From the NCBI GenBank assembly GCA_050257395.1, contig JBLMWU010000081.1, forward strand, positions 1 through 27,254: 27,254 bases of DNA. The letters are read 5' to 3'. This document shows positions 7,651 to 14,593 of the stretch, one piece after another (positions within the stretch are counted from its first letter, which is position 1; each line of letters begins with the position of its first letter). A program made the position numbers and the translations under genes. This DNA is from JAIRTY01 sp050257395 (GTDB taxonomy: Bacteria > Actinomycetota > Actinomycetes > Streptosporangiales > Streptosporangiaceae). Under the pieces are notes generated by a model that was not told the DNA's origin, made no database searches, and saw only the letters and a program-made list of their open reading frames with translations.

Positions 7651-8480
7651 GCCAGCTGGCAGGGGCCGGGCAGGTCCGCCTGCCCGGCCCCGCGGCCGCG
7701 GCCCGGGCCTACCTGCGGGCGGAGTGGACCAAAACGCGGACGGTGGCGGGGCCGGCCTGGCTGCTGGTGGCCACCGCGGCGCTGACCGTGGCGGTGAGCG
7801 TGACGGTGACCGCGGGGGTCCGCTGCCCCGCCGGGATGGCGTGCCCGGTCGATCCCGGCCGGCTGAGCCTCACCGGGATCCAGCTCAGCCAGGCCGTCGC
7901 CGCCATCCTCGGCGTGCTGACGATCAGCACCGAGTACAGCACCGGCATGATGCGCACCACCCTGACCGCGCTGCCGCGGCGGCCGGCGGTGCTGGCCGCC
8001 AAGGCGGCCGTGCTGACCGGCGGGGTGCTGGCGGCGGGGGCCCTCGGGGTGCTGGGGTCGGTGCTGGCGGGCGGGCGGATCCTGCCCGGCCACGGCTTCA
8101 CGGCCGCCCGCGGGTTCGGGCCAGTGTCGCTGGCCAGCGGGCCGGTGCTGCGGGCCGCCTGCGGCTCGGTGCTGTACCTGGCCCTGATCGCGCTGCTCAG
8201 CCTGGGTGTCGCCGCGCTGGTGCGGGACTCGGCGGCCGCCATCGGGATCGTGCTCGGCCTGCTCTACCTCGCCCCGATCGCGGCCGGCTTCATCAGCAAT
8301 CAGCACTGGCACAACCGCGTCGAGCGGTACTCGCCGATGCCGGCCGGGCTCGCCATCCAGGCCACCAGGAACCTGCACAGCCTGCCCATCAGCCCGTGGA
8401 TGGGGCTGGGCGTGCTCGCCGCCTGGGCCGCCGCGGCACTGCTGGCCGGCGGGCTGGCGCTCCGGCTGCGCGATGCCTGA
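7647..8480 (+). CDS. ABC-2 type permease
   Basis: A 277-residue permease partner from ATG 7647, which overlaps the preceding stop (ATGA) and has a good GGAGAG Shine-Dalgarno seven nt upstream. The open frame extends further 5' but only inside the previous gene. It has the same landmarks as its neighbour: YLRAEWTKTRTVAGPAW, then TM1 (about 38-58), a short outer loop with two cysteines (GVRCPAGMACP), ISTEYSTGMMRTTLTALPRR, and about five further helices up to LLAGGLALRLRDA. It lacks the large outer domain of the first permease, so the transporter is probably an asymmetric heterodimer. The stop at 8478-8480 lies 10 bp from the stop of the convergent ClpP-like gene. Confidence 0.92.
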   Translation: MSQLAGAGQVRLPGPAAAARAYLRAEWTKTRTVAGPAWLLVATAALTVAVSVTVTAGVRCPAGMACPVDPGRLSLTGIQLSQAVAAILGVLTISTEYSTGMMRTTLTALPRRPAVLAAKAAVLTGGVLAAGALGVLGSVLAGGRILPGHGFTAARGFGPVSLASGPVLRAACGSVLYLALIALLSLGVAALVRDSAAAIGIVLGLLYLAPIAAGFISNQHWHNRVERYSPMPAGLAIQATRNLHSLPISPWMGLGVLAAWAAAALLAGGLALRLRDA

Positions 8481-8494
8481 CCGCGGCGGGTCAG
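8477..8494. terminator. Short bidirectional hairpin across two convergent stop codons
   Basis: CTGACC (8477-8482), a 6-nt loop, then GGTCAG (8489-8494). The hairpin covers both stop codons of the convergent permease and ClpP-like genes. There is no T-run, as is common in high-GC actinobacteria, and the stem is only 6 bp. It is a weak candidate for a shared terminator. Confidence 0.3.
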
Positions 8495-9162
8495 CGGGCG
8501 GCGCGGCCCTGGATGAGCCCGTAGCTGATCGCGTCGTCCACGGTGAGCAGCCGCTCGCGGCGGGCGTCGGCGCGGATGTCGTCCACCTCCCGGCCGGTGA
8601 CCTCGGCCAGCCGGATGTACAGCTCGTCCAGCATCACCCGGACCTGTTCCTCCCGGGCGGCCAGCTCGGTGACCCGGCCGTCGAAGCTGACCTTGGGCTC
8701 GGCCAGGGCGAACATCGCGTTCGGGTAGGCCAGCCGGCGGGTGGCCGAGGCCAGCACCCCCAGCGCCGGGCCGCTGATCCGGCCGCCCGCCTGGACGTGC
8801 ACCGGGACCCGGAGCACGTCCAGGACCCCCATCACGGTCAGCGCCGCGGACAGGTCCGCGTCGAGGTTCTGCAGCTCGAGCCGGATCGGCTCGTCGCCTT
8901 CCGCGTCCAGGGTGAGCAGCTGGGCACACAGCCGGGTGGCCGTCTCGCCGTCCAGCTGGCCGCTGGCCATCACGATCCGCCGGTCGAGCAGCCGCTCATA
9001 CACCCGGCCGGGCCAGCCGCCCGGTTCCGGCCAGACCCGGGTGGGCTGGATGACCGGCGCGGGCGCGGGCGGCTGCCGCGGCGGGCCGGGCTCGTTCGGC
9101 GGGCCGGGCGGCCCGGGCGGGAACGGCGGGCGGGGCGGGAAATGACCCGCTGGCGGCATCAT
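8491..9162 (-). CDS. ClpP-like protein with incomplete catalytic triad
   Basis: A 223-residue protein with a Pro-rich N-terminal extension (residues 3-45) and a ClpP/crotonase-like fold from about 55. IVMASGQLDGETATRLCAQLLTLDAE matches the ClpP N-terminal region, and YGLIQGRAA matches the 'A-V-x-Y-G-L-V-D' end. At the active site Ser130 (GGRISGP) aligns with the ClpP nucleophile. In YPNAMFALAEP the position of the catalytic His (usually PNARIMIHQP) is Ala154. Asp199 can be aligned with the third residue. Peptidase activity is therefore unlikely, at least for a homo-oligomer. The ATG overlaps the stop of the upstream XRE gene, so the pair is co-expressed. A scaffold or regulatory partner role is possible. 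The family assignment is good; the function is unknown. Confidence 0.82.
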   Translation of the reverse strand: MMPPAGHFPPRPPFPPGPPGPPNEPGPPRQPPAPAPVIQPTRVWPEPGGWPGRVYERLLDRRIVMASGQLDGETATRLCAQLLTLDAEGDEPIRLELQNLDADLSAALTVMGVLDVLRVPVHVQAGGRISGPALGVLASATRRLAYPNAMFALAEPKVSFDGRVTELAAREEQVRVMLDELYIRLAEVTGREVDDIRADARRERLLTVDDAISYGLIQGRAAR

Positions 9163-9503
9163 GGTGACTCCCTTCGGTCCTCCCCGGCGGCCCGATCCAG
9201 CCGCCAGCTGACCTGGCTGCCGACGGCGGCCGCGTAGCGCTCCAGGGTGGACAGGCGCAGGTCGGACTCCCCGGCCTCGAGACGGGCGACCGCCGACTGG
9301 GAGGTGCCCATCCGGGCCGCCACCTCGGTCTGGGACAGCCCGGCGGCCTGGCGCTGGGCGGCCAGGTCCGCGATGAGCCGCTGCCGCTGCGCGGACATGC
9401 GCCGCAGCGCCATCTCGCGGAAGCCGGGCAGCAGCGGCAGCCCGGCCTCCCCCGCCGGGGCCATGGGCTCCTCCGGCAGGCCGGCCCGGGGATCTTCGTT
9501 CAT
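9159..9503 (-). CDS. XRE-family helix-turn-helix regulator
   Basis: A 114-residue protein from ATG 9501-9503. Longer in-frame starts add a stretch that runs through the promoter palindrome. A helical segment (about 28-52, ALRRMSAQRQRLIADLAAQR) leads into an XRE/Cro HTH at 53-95: AAGLSQTEVAARMGTSQSAVARLEAGE, then LSTLERYAAAVG. The C-terminus VSWRLDR resembles the beta-strand end found in HigA-like antitoxins. It is translationally coupled to the ClpP-like gene (ATGA overlap). A TATCAT -10-like element lies seven nt upstream of the ATG, so the mRNA may be leaderless; alternatively AAAGGG immediately before ATG is the ribosome site. An inverted repeat just upstream suggests autoregulation. No toxin gene of the usual kind is next to it. 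Confidence 0.88.
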   Translation of the reverse strand: MNEDPRAGLPEEPMAPAGEAGLPLLPGFREMALRRMSAQRQRLIADLAAQRQAAGLSQTEVAARMGTSQSAVARLEAGESDLRLSTLERYAAAVGSQVSWRLDRAAGEDRRESP

Positions 9504-9510
9504 CCCTTTA

Positions 9511-9531
9511 ATGATATCTCTCAAACGAGAT
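9511..9531 (-). promoter_or_regulatory. Promoter and operator of the XRE/ClpP-like operon
   Basis: On the minus strand, TATCAT (9511-9516) is a plausible -10 element seven nt from the start codon. It abuts an inverted repeat ATCTC-N6-GAGAT (9516-9531), and a second palindrome CGAGATCTCG occupies 9526-9535. The arrangement fits repression by the encoded HTH protein. No -35 consensus is evident. Confidence 0.45.
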
Positions 9532-9578
9532 CTCGCCGGTGGCGTATCGCGCGCCGCGAACACCGCGCCGCCGGATGC

Positions 9579-11294
9579 TCAGCCAGCCAGGCAGGACGGC
9601 GGCAGGTGGAACCAGCGCAGCCGCTCGAACTCCGGCGGCAGCCCGGTCGGGCCGTCCCCGATCCGGTCGGGGCGGCCGGCCAGCAGCTCGCGGGCCGCGG
9701 CCAGCTGGCCCGCCAGCGCGCCGGCGCCCGCCCGCTGCCGGCGCCGCGGGTAGTCCAGCCCGGTGCCGCCGAACCTCACGTCGGCCAGGCTCAGCGGCGG
9801 CTCGGCGGGCCCGGCCCGGTGCCGCCACAGCCCGGAGCCCGGGTCGAACAGGTAGTCCGGCAGCAGCCGGTGCCCCTGCGAGGCGACCAGGTCGACCGCA
9901 TCGATCAGGTAGTCGCGGGTCGCGTCGGAGATGAAGTAGTTGAAGTTGACCCGGGTCCAGCCCGGCTTGATGCCCTCACAGCCGAGGCTGATCTCGTCCC
10001 GGTAGGCGTGCGAGTGCGCCTCATCGATGGCCAGCAGCCGGTGGCCGTAGGGGCCGGCGCAGGAGCAGCCGCCCCGGGACTGGATGCCGAACAGATCGTT
10101 GAGCACCGCCACCACGAAGTTGTGGTGCAGGTACAGCGGCCCGCGGCGGACCCGGAAGGAGACGATGGACAGCCGCGCCGAGTGCTGGTTGCCGAGGATC
10201 TCGATGGCCGGGTTGGCGCTCCAGCGCTGCAGGGCCCGCCGCCACAGCCGTTCCTCCCGGGCGGCGATCAGGTCGGTGCCGACCGCCTCCTTGAGGCCGA
10301 ACACCAGGCCCGCGCGGATCGACTCGACGATGGCGGGGGTGCCGCCCTCCTCCCGGGCCACCGGGTCGTCCAGGTACCGGTGCCCGACCGGGTCGACGAA
10401 CGCGACGGTGCCGCCGCCCGGGACGGTGGGCACCCGGTTGCGCACGAGCTCCCGCCGCACCACCAGCACCCCCGGGGTCTGCGGGCCGCCGATGAACTTG
10501 TGCGGGGACAGGAAGATCGCGTCCTTGTAGTCGCCGCGGCCCGGTGCGGTCTCCGCCATCCGGATCGGCGCGTACGGCCCGGCCGCCGCGTAGTCCCAGA
10601 ACGACAGCGCCCCGTGGGAGTGCAGCAGGGCGGCGATCCGGCTGGTGTCGGTCAGGATGCCGGTCACGTTGGACGCGGCCGAGAAGCTCCCGATGAGCAG
10701 CGGCCGGTCAGCGTGCCGGGCCAGCTCGGCCGCCAGGTGGGCCAGGTCGATGTGCCCGTCGGCGTCCGCCCCGATGGTCACGACGTCCGCGATCGACTCG
10801 CGCCAGGGCAGCTCGTTCGAGTGGTGCTCGTAGGGGCCGACGAAGACCACCGGCCGCTCGCCCGGGGGGATCGCCTCCAGCAGCCGGTAGCGGCTGGCCA
10901 GCCCGTCCGGGATCCGGATCTCCAGGATGCCCACCAGCTTGCTGACCGCGCCGGTGGCCCCCGAGCCGCAGAAGATGACGAGGTCGTCCGCGGTGCCGCC
11001 GACCGCCCGGTGGATGATGCGCCGGGCCTCCTCGCGCAGCCGGCTGGTCTGCAGGCCGGTGCCGCTGCTCTCGGTGTGGGTGTTGGCGTAACGCGGCAGC
11101 ACCTCGCCGCGGATGAAGTCCTCGATGAAGTCGAGGGACCGGCCTGACGCGGTGAAGTCGGCGTAGGTGATGCTGCGCGGCCCGTACGGCCCGGCGAGCA
11201 CCTCGCCCTCGCCGATGATGCCCCGGCGGACCCGTTCCAGCAGGGCGGAGGTCGGCGCCGCCTCGCCGGCGGGCTGGCGTACCCGTGCTTTCAC
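9579..11294 (-). CDS. Class V aminotransferase-fold PLP enzyme, cysteine desulfurase (SufS)-like
   Basis: A 571-residue enzyme, longer than SufS (~410). I chose the GTG at 11292-11294 because AGGGAGG lies five nt upstream; the open frame continues to an ATG at 11384 without a better ribosome site. Landmarks counted from that start are ADFTASGRSL (substrate loop, 45-54), CGSGATGAVSKL (phosphate-binding, 109-120), PYEHHSNELPW (His157/158), the PLP-ring Asp234 in FWDYAAAGPY, the Schiff-base Lys266 in SPHKFIGG, and RGGCSCAGPYG, where Cys412 aligns with the persulfide-forming Cys of SufS and Cys410 is extra. Cysteine desulfurase or related C-S lyase chemistry is likely, but the true substrate may differ because of the extra ~160 residues. 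The promoter carries a CsoR/CstR-like operator, shared with the divergent PIG-L gene. Confidence 0.85.
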   Translation of the reverse strand: MKARVRQPAGEAAPTSALLERVRRGIIGEGEVLAGPYGPRSITYADFTASGRSLDFIEDFIRGEVLPRYANTHTESSGTGLQTSRLREEARRIIHRAVGGTADDLVIFCGSGATGAVSKLVGILEIRIPDGLASRYRLLEAIPPGERPVVFVGPYEHHSNELPWRESIADVVTIGADADGHIDLAHLAAELARHADRPLLIGSFSAASNVTGILTDTSRIAALLHSHGALSFWDYAAAGPYAPIRMAETAPGRGDYKDAIFLSPHKFIGGPQTPGVLVVRRELVRNRVPTVPGGGTVAFVDPVGHRYLDDPVAREEGGTPAIVESIRAGLVFGLKEAVGTDLIAAREERLWRRALQRWSANPAIEILGNQHSARLSIVSFRVRRGPLYLHHNFVVAVLNDLFGIQSRGGCSCAGPYGHRLLAIDEAHSHAYRDEISLGCEGIKPGWTRVNFNYFISDATRDYLIDAVDLVASQGHRLLPDYLFDPGSGLWRHRAGPAEPPLSLADVRFGGTGLDYPRRRQRAGAGALAGQLAAARELLAGRPDRIGDGPTGLPPEFERLRWFHLPPSCLAG

Positions 11295-11413
11295 CACGGC
11301 CTCCCTGCGGCTGCCCGGCCCGTGCCTGGTGAGCCCGGCCATGCCCCGAGGATTCCCGCTGGGGGCGCGGCTGGCCGGAGGCATTCGTCACGTCTGCCGG
11401 GGACCTTGTGCTC

Positions 11414-11432
11414 ATTATACCCATGGGGGTAT
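11414..11432. promoter_or_regulatory. CsoR/CstR-type operator overlapping divergent promoters
   Basis: ATACCC (11417-11422), four bases, then GGGTAT (11427-11432): an inverted repeat of the kind bound by CsoR-family repressors (copper-sensing CsoR, persulfide-sensing CstR). It overlaps a consensus TATAAT on the minus strand (11414-11419) that would drive the SufS-like gene. On the plus strand it precedes TATAGA (11436-11441), a possible -10 for the PIG-L gene. Binding would block both promoters. The identity of the regulator is inferred; no CsoR-family gene is in the window. Confidence 0.58.
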
Positions 11433-11496
11433 TCCTATAGAGTAGGAGAACGAGGACCCGCACGCTGGTCCCGGCGGCACGGAAGGACGGCAGGCG

Positions 11497-12204
11497 ATGA
11501 CGACTCAGGTGCAGGCCGCTGACCCGGCCGCCGGGCTGCTGGCCGGGGCCGCTTCGGTGCTCGCGGTGGTCGCCCACCCGGACGACGAGTCGTTCGGGCT
11601 CGGCGGTGTGCTAGAGCGGCTCGCCGCCGGCGGGGCGGCCACCGCGGTGCTGTGCTTCACCCACGGCGAGGCGTCCACCCTGCACGGGCTGGACCGCGAC
11701 CTGGGCACGGTGCGGCCGGCCGAGTTCGCCGCGGCGACCCGGGTGCTCGGCATCGAGCGCGCCGAACTGCTCGCCTATCCGGACGGGGCGCTGGGCCGGG
11801 TGCCCGTGGCCGATCTCGCGGGCCATGTCACCCGGCTGGCCCGGCAGGTGCGGCCGACGCACCTGCTCGCTTTCGACACCGGCGGGATCACCGGGCACCC
11901 CGACCACACCAGCGCCACGGCCGCCGCCCTGGCCGCCGCCGGCCTCCTGGGCATTCCGGTGCTCATCTGGGCGCTGCCCGCCGCGGTCGCGGACGCCCTC
12001 AACAGCGAATTCGGCACCAGCTTCGCCGGCCGCCCGCCGGCGGAACTGACGGAGCTGGCCGTTGACCGGGCCCGGCAGTGGGACGCCATCGCCTGCCACG
12101 CCAGCCAGTCCGGCGACAACCCGGTGCTGCGGCGGCGGCTGGAACTGCTCGGCGGCAGCGAGCACCTGCTGCTGGCTCCCGCACCAGCGGCCCCGGCCCG
12201 CTGA
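11497..12204 (+). CDS. PIG-L family zinc-dependent deacetylase (MshB/Mca-like)
   Basis: A 235-residue protein of the LmbE/PIG-L superfamily. The zinc motif AHPDDE is at residues 26-31 (His27 and Asp29/Asp30), and the second metal ligand lies in GHPDHTSA (134-137). THGEAST after strand two is also typical. Actinobacterial members include MshB, which deacetylates GlcNAc-inositol in mycothiol synthesis, and Mca, which cleaves mycothiol S-conjugates; many others act on unrelated N-acetyl sugars. At 235 residues it is shorter than MshB/Mca (~290), so an exact role is not assigned. It is divergent from the SufS-like enzyme with a possible CsoR/CstR operator between them, which would fit thiol or sulfur metabolism. 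Confidence 0.9.
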   Translation: MTTQVQAADPAAGLLAGAASVLAVVAHPDDESFGLGGVLERLAAGGAATAVLCFTHGEASTLHGLDRDLGTVRPAEFAAATRVLGIERAELLAYPDGALGRVPVADLAGHVTRLARQVRPTHLLAFDTGGITGHPDHTSATAAALAAAGLLGIPVLIWALPAAVADALNSEFGTSFAGRPPAELTELAVDRARQWDAIACHASQSGDNPVLRRRLELLGGSEHLLLAPAPAAPAR

Positions 12205-12268
12205 CCTGCCCCGGAACGCCCGGCGGGTAAGCGGTTCGCCGGCCGCACGGCAACATCAGGCAACGGCC

Positions 12269-12298
12269 GTTCACCTTTCGTTCATCAATCGGTAAGGT
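12269..12298 (+). promoter_or_regulatory. PHO box and promoter for the PAP2 phosphatase gene
   Basis: Two adjacent 11-nt direct repeats, GTTCACCTTTC (12269-12279) and GTTCATCAATC (12280-12290), match the Streptomyces PhoP-box unit (GTTCACC core, 11-nt period). TTCACC (12270-12275) can serve as -35, followed 17 nt later by TAAGGT (12293-12298) as -10. This is a PhoP-type activated promoter layout. The transcript would have a leader of ~110 nt before the ATG at 12413. Confidence 0.6.
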
Positions 12299-12412
12299 CG
12301 GATCAGCGCGCGAGTCCGGCACATTGCCGGCGGCGGCCGGGCCCGTGGCCCCGTCCCACTGGCTGCCCCGCAGGCCGCTGCCATGCGCCACCAGCCGTGG
12401 GGGAACCAGTTC

Positions 12413-13144
12413 ATGACAGCGTCCGCCGCCACCGTGCCCGCCGTCCTGCCCACCCCGGTGCCCCGCAACTCCGGGGCGCACGGCCTGGACCGGACCCTGT
12501 TCCTCGACGTCAACCACTTCGCGCAGCACACCGGCTGGCTGCACGCGCCGCTGAACGCCTACGCGAACTACGGGGTGGCGCTGTTCGGCCTGCTGTTGAT
12601 CATCGGCTGGTGGCTGGCCCGGCAGCGGCGCAGCGCCCGGGTGACCGCCGCCGCGCTGTGGGCCATCGCGGGCACCGCCCTCGCGGTCGCCGCCGTCCAG
12701 CCGGTCAACCACGCCGTCGCCGAGGCCCGGCCGTGGCAGAGCCTGCCGCACGCGCTGATCCTGGCGGGCCACGCGCACGACTTCTCGTTCCCGTCCGACC
12801 ACGCGGTGATGGCGGGGGCGGTCACCGCCGGCATCTTCCTGTACCACCGGCGGCTGGGGATCATCGCGCTGCTGGCCGGGCTGCTGATGTGCTTCGCCCG
12901 CGTCTACATCGGCGCCCACTACCCGCAGGACGTGGCGGCCGGCTTCCTCATCGGCGCGGCCGTCATGCTGGTCAGCTACGCGATCGTGCGGATCCCGCTC
13001 GCCTGGCTGGTGGCGCTGGCGGCGCGGACGCCGCTGCGGGTGCTGGTCACCACCGGGCCGGGCCTGGCCGCCGGGCCCGGTGACGGCGGGCAGCGGCCCA
13101 CCGGGGCGCCGGGCAGCTCGGCCGCGGCCGGGACGCTGCGGTAG
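12413..13144 (+). CDS. PAP2-family phosphatase, undecaprenyl-diphosphatase (BcrC)-like
   Basis: A 243-residue membrane phosphatase. The ATG at 12413 has GGGGGAA seven nt upstream; an upstream ATG at 12383 lacks this. The three PAP2 signature blocks are intact: ARPW (105-108), FSFPSDHAV (124-132) and ARVYIGAHYPQDV (162-174, with Arg163, His169 and Asp173). Five hydrophobic segments surround them, and the active site would face outward. The FPSDH form and overall shape are those of BcrC-type enzymes, which recycle undecaprenyl pyrophosphate to the monophosphate for peptidoglycan synthesis and can give bacitracin tolerance. The C-terminal ~35 residues are Gly/Pro-rich. The upstream PHO box suggests induction at low phosphate. 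Confidence 0.9.
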   Translation: MTASAATVPAVLPTPVPRNSGAHGLDRTLFLDVNHFAQHTGWLHAPLNAYANYGVALFGLLLIIGWWLARQRRSARVTAAALWAIAGTALAVAAVQPVNHAVAEARPWQSLPHALILAGHAHDFSFPSDHAVMAGAVTAGIFLYHRRLGIIALLAGLLMCFARVYIGAHYPQDVAAGFLIGAAVMLVSYAIVRIPLAWLVALAARTPLRVLVTTGPGLAAGPGDGGQRPTGAPGSSAAAGTLR

Positions 13145-13252
13145 GCCCGGCCGGGCTCCCGCTGACCAGGGGCCGCCTGCCAGCCCCGGCGCCGCGCACT
13201 GCCACGATGGTGTCGTAGAGGTACCGCGCAGCGGCAGCTGCTGGGGGCACAC

Positions 13253-14593
13253 GTGAGCGCAGACGGGCCCGCGGAGCCGCGGGTGGACCGGGCCGGTCCC
13301 GGCGACGTGCTGCTGCTCGCCACGGACGTGGGGCCGGCCCCGATGAACATCGGCGCGGTGCTGGTCCTCGGGCACGGGACCAGCGCGGCCGTGCTGCGGG
13401 GGCTGCTGGCGGAGCGCATCACCGCCATCCCCCGGCTGCGGCAGCGGCTGCACCGGCCGCCGCCCGGCTGCGGCCGCCCCTACTGGGCCGACGACCCGGG
13501 CTTTGACGCCGGCCGGCACATCCGCGAACTGCCCTGCCCGCCGCCGGGTGACGAGCAGGCGCTGCTGGCCGCCGCCGCCGCGGTTGCCCGCGAGCCGCTG
13601 CCCCGGCAGCGGCCGCTGTGGGCAGCCCGGGTCGTCACCGGGCTGGCGGGCGGCGGGAGCGGGCTGGTCATCGTCATGCACCACGTGCTCGCCGACGGCA
13701 TCGGCGGGCTCGCCGTCCTCGCCGGGCTGGTCGACGGGGCGGCCAGCGGGGCGCCGCCGCGGCCATTCCCGGCGGCCCCGCCGCCGGCCCGCACGCTCGC
13801 GGCCGACGCCTGGACGGCCCGGCTGCATGGCCTGCGCCGGCCGGGCAGCTTCCTGCGCACGCTGCGGCAGGGCTTCACCGAGCTGGCCGGCCAGCAGTGG
13901 CCGGGACGCGTGCCCCGGTCGTCGCTGAACCAGCCGACCACCGCCCGGCGCCGGGTCGACGTGGTTGCCGCTGACCTCGGCCCGATCCGCGACCTGGCGC
14001 ACGCCCACGGCGGGACCGTCAACGACGTGGTACTGGCGGCTGTCGCCGGGGCGATCCGGGAGCTGCTGGCAGGCCGCGGTGAGCGGCTGAGCCTGCTGCG
14101 GGTCTCGGTGCCGGTGTCCGGCCGGCCGGCGGCGGCCGGCGGGCAGCTCGGCAACCAGGTGGGGGTCATCCCGGTGGGCCTGCCCACGGGCGGCAGCCTG
14201 CCCGGCCGCCTGGACCGGGTCGCCGCCGTGACAAGGCAGCGCAAGACGGCCGCCCCTGGCACCTCGGCCGCGCTGCTCGGCCCGGCATTCCGGCTGCTCG
14301 CCGCCACCGGGATCTTCCGCTGGTACATCAACCGCCAGCGGCTCGTGCACACGTTCGTCACCAACCTGCGCGGCCCGGCGGAGCAGCTGACCCTCGGCGG
14401 GGCGCCGGTCCTGGCGATCATCCCGGTCACCCAGACCGCTGGCAACGTGCCGGTCACGTTCGCCGTGCTGTCCTACGCGGGGGTGCTGCGCATCAGCGTC
14501 ATCACCGACCCCGTCCGGGCGCCGGACGCCGGACGGCTGGTGACCGCCCTGCGCGCGGAACTCGCGGGGGCATTGCCCGCCGAAGCGGGATAA
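13253..14593 (+). CDS. Wax ester synthase / diacylglycerol acyltransferase (WS/DGAT)
   Basis: A 446-residue protein, the normal length for bacterial WS/DGAT enzymes, which esterify acyl-CoA to diacylglycerol or fatty alcohol to make storage triacylglycerol or wax. The catalytic motif HHVLADG (143-149, the HHxxxDG block) lies in VIVMHHVLADGIGG. Other family segments are PLPRQRPLWAARVV, GGTVNDVVLAAVAGAIRELL, GNQVGVIPVGLPTG and FVTNLRGPAEQLTLGGAPVLAIIPVTQ. The GTG start at 13253 is preceded by GGGGG at a suitable distance. The TAA shares one base with the ATG of the downstream oxidoreductase, so the two are probably co-transcribed. Membrane-associated, acting at the cytoplasmic face. Confidence 0.93.
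   Translation: MSADGPAEPRVDRAGPGDVLLLATDVGPAPMNIGAVLVLGHGTSAAVLRGLLAERITAIPRLRQRLHRPPPGCGRPYWADDPGFDAGRHIRELPCPPPGDEQALLAAAAAVAREPLPRQRPLWAARVVTGLAGGGSGLVIVMHHVLADGIGGLAVLAGLVDGAASGAPPRPFPAAPPPARTLAADAWTARLHGLRRPGSFLRTLRQGFTELAGQQWPGRVPRSSLNQPTTARRRVDVVAADLGPIRDLAHAHGGTVNDVVLAAVAGAIRELLAGRGERLSLLRVSVPVSGRPAAAGGQLGNQVGVIPVGLPTGGSLPGRLDRVAAVTRQRKTAAPGTSAALLGPAFRLLAATGIFRWYINRQRLVHTFVTNLRGPAEQLTLGGAPVLAIIPVTQTAGNVPVTFAVLSYAGVLRISVITDPVRAPDAGRLVTALRAELAGALPAEAG

Noticed and set aside
8491..9503. XRE/ClpP-like pair as a toxin-antitoxin system
   Set aside because: The partner is a ClpP-fold protein, not a known toxin family; only the HTH and the coupling recall toxin-antitoxin loci.
9606..11147. 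Long 513-residue plus-strand frame opposite the SufS-like gene
   Set aside because: It has no recognisable domain and a shadow-type composition; the minus strand carries a complete PLP enzyme with all motifs.
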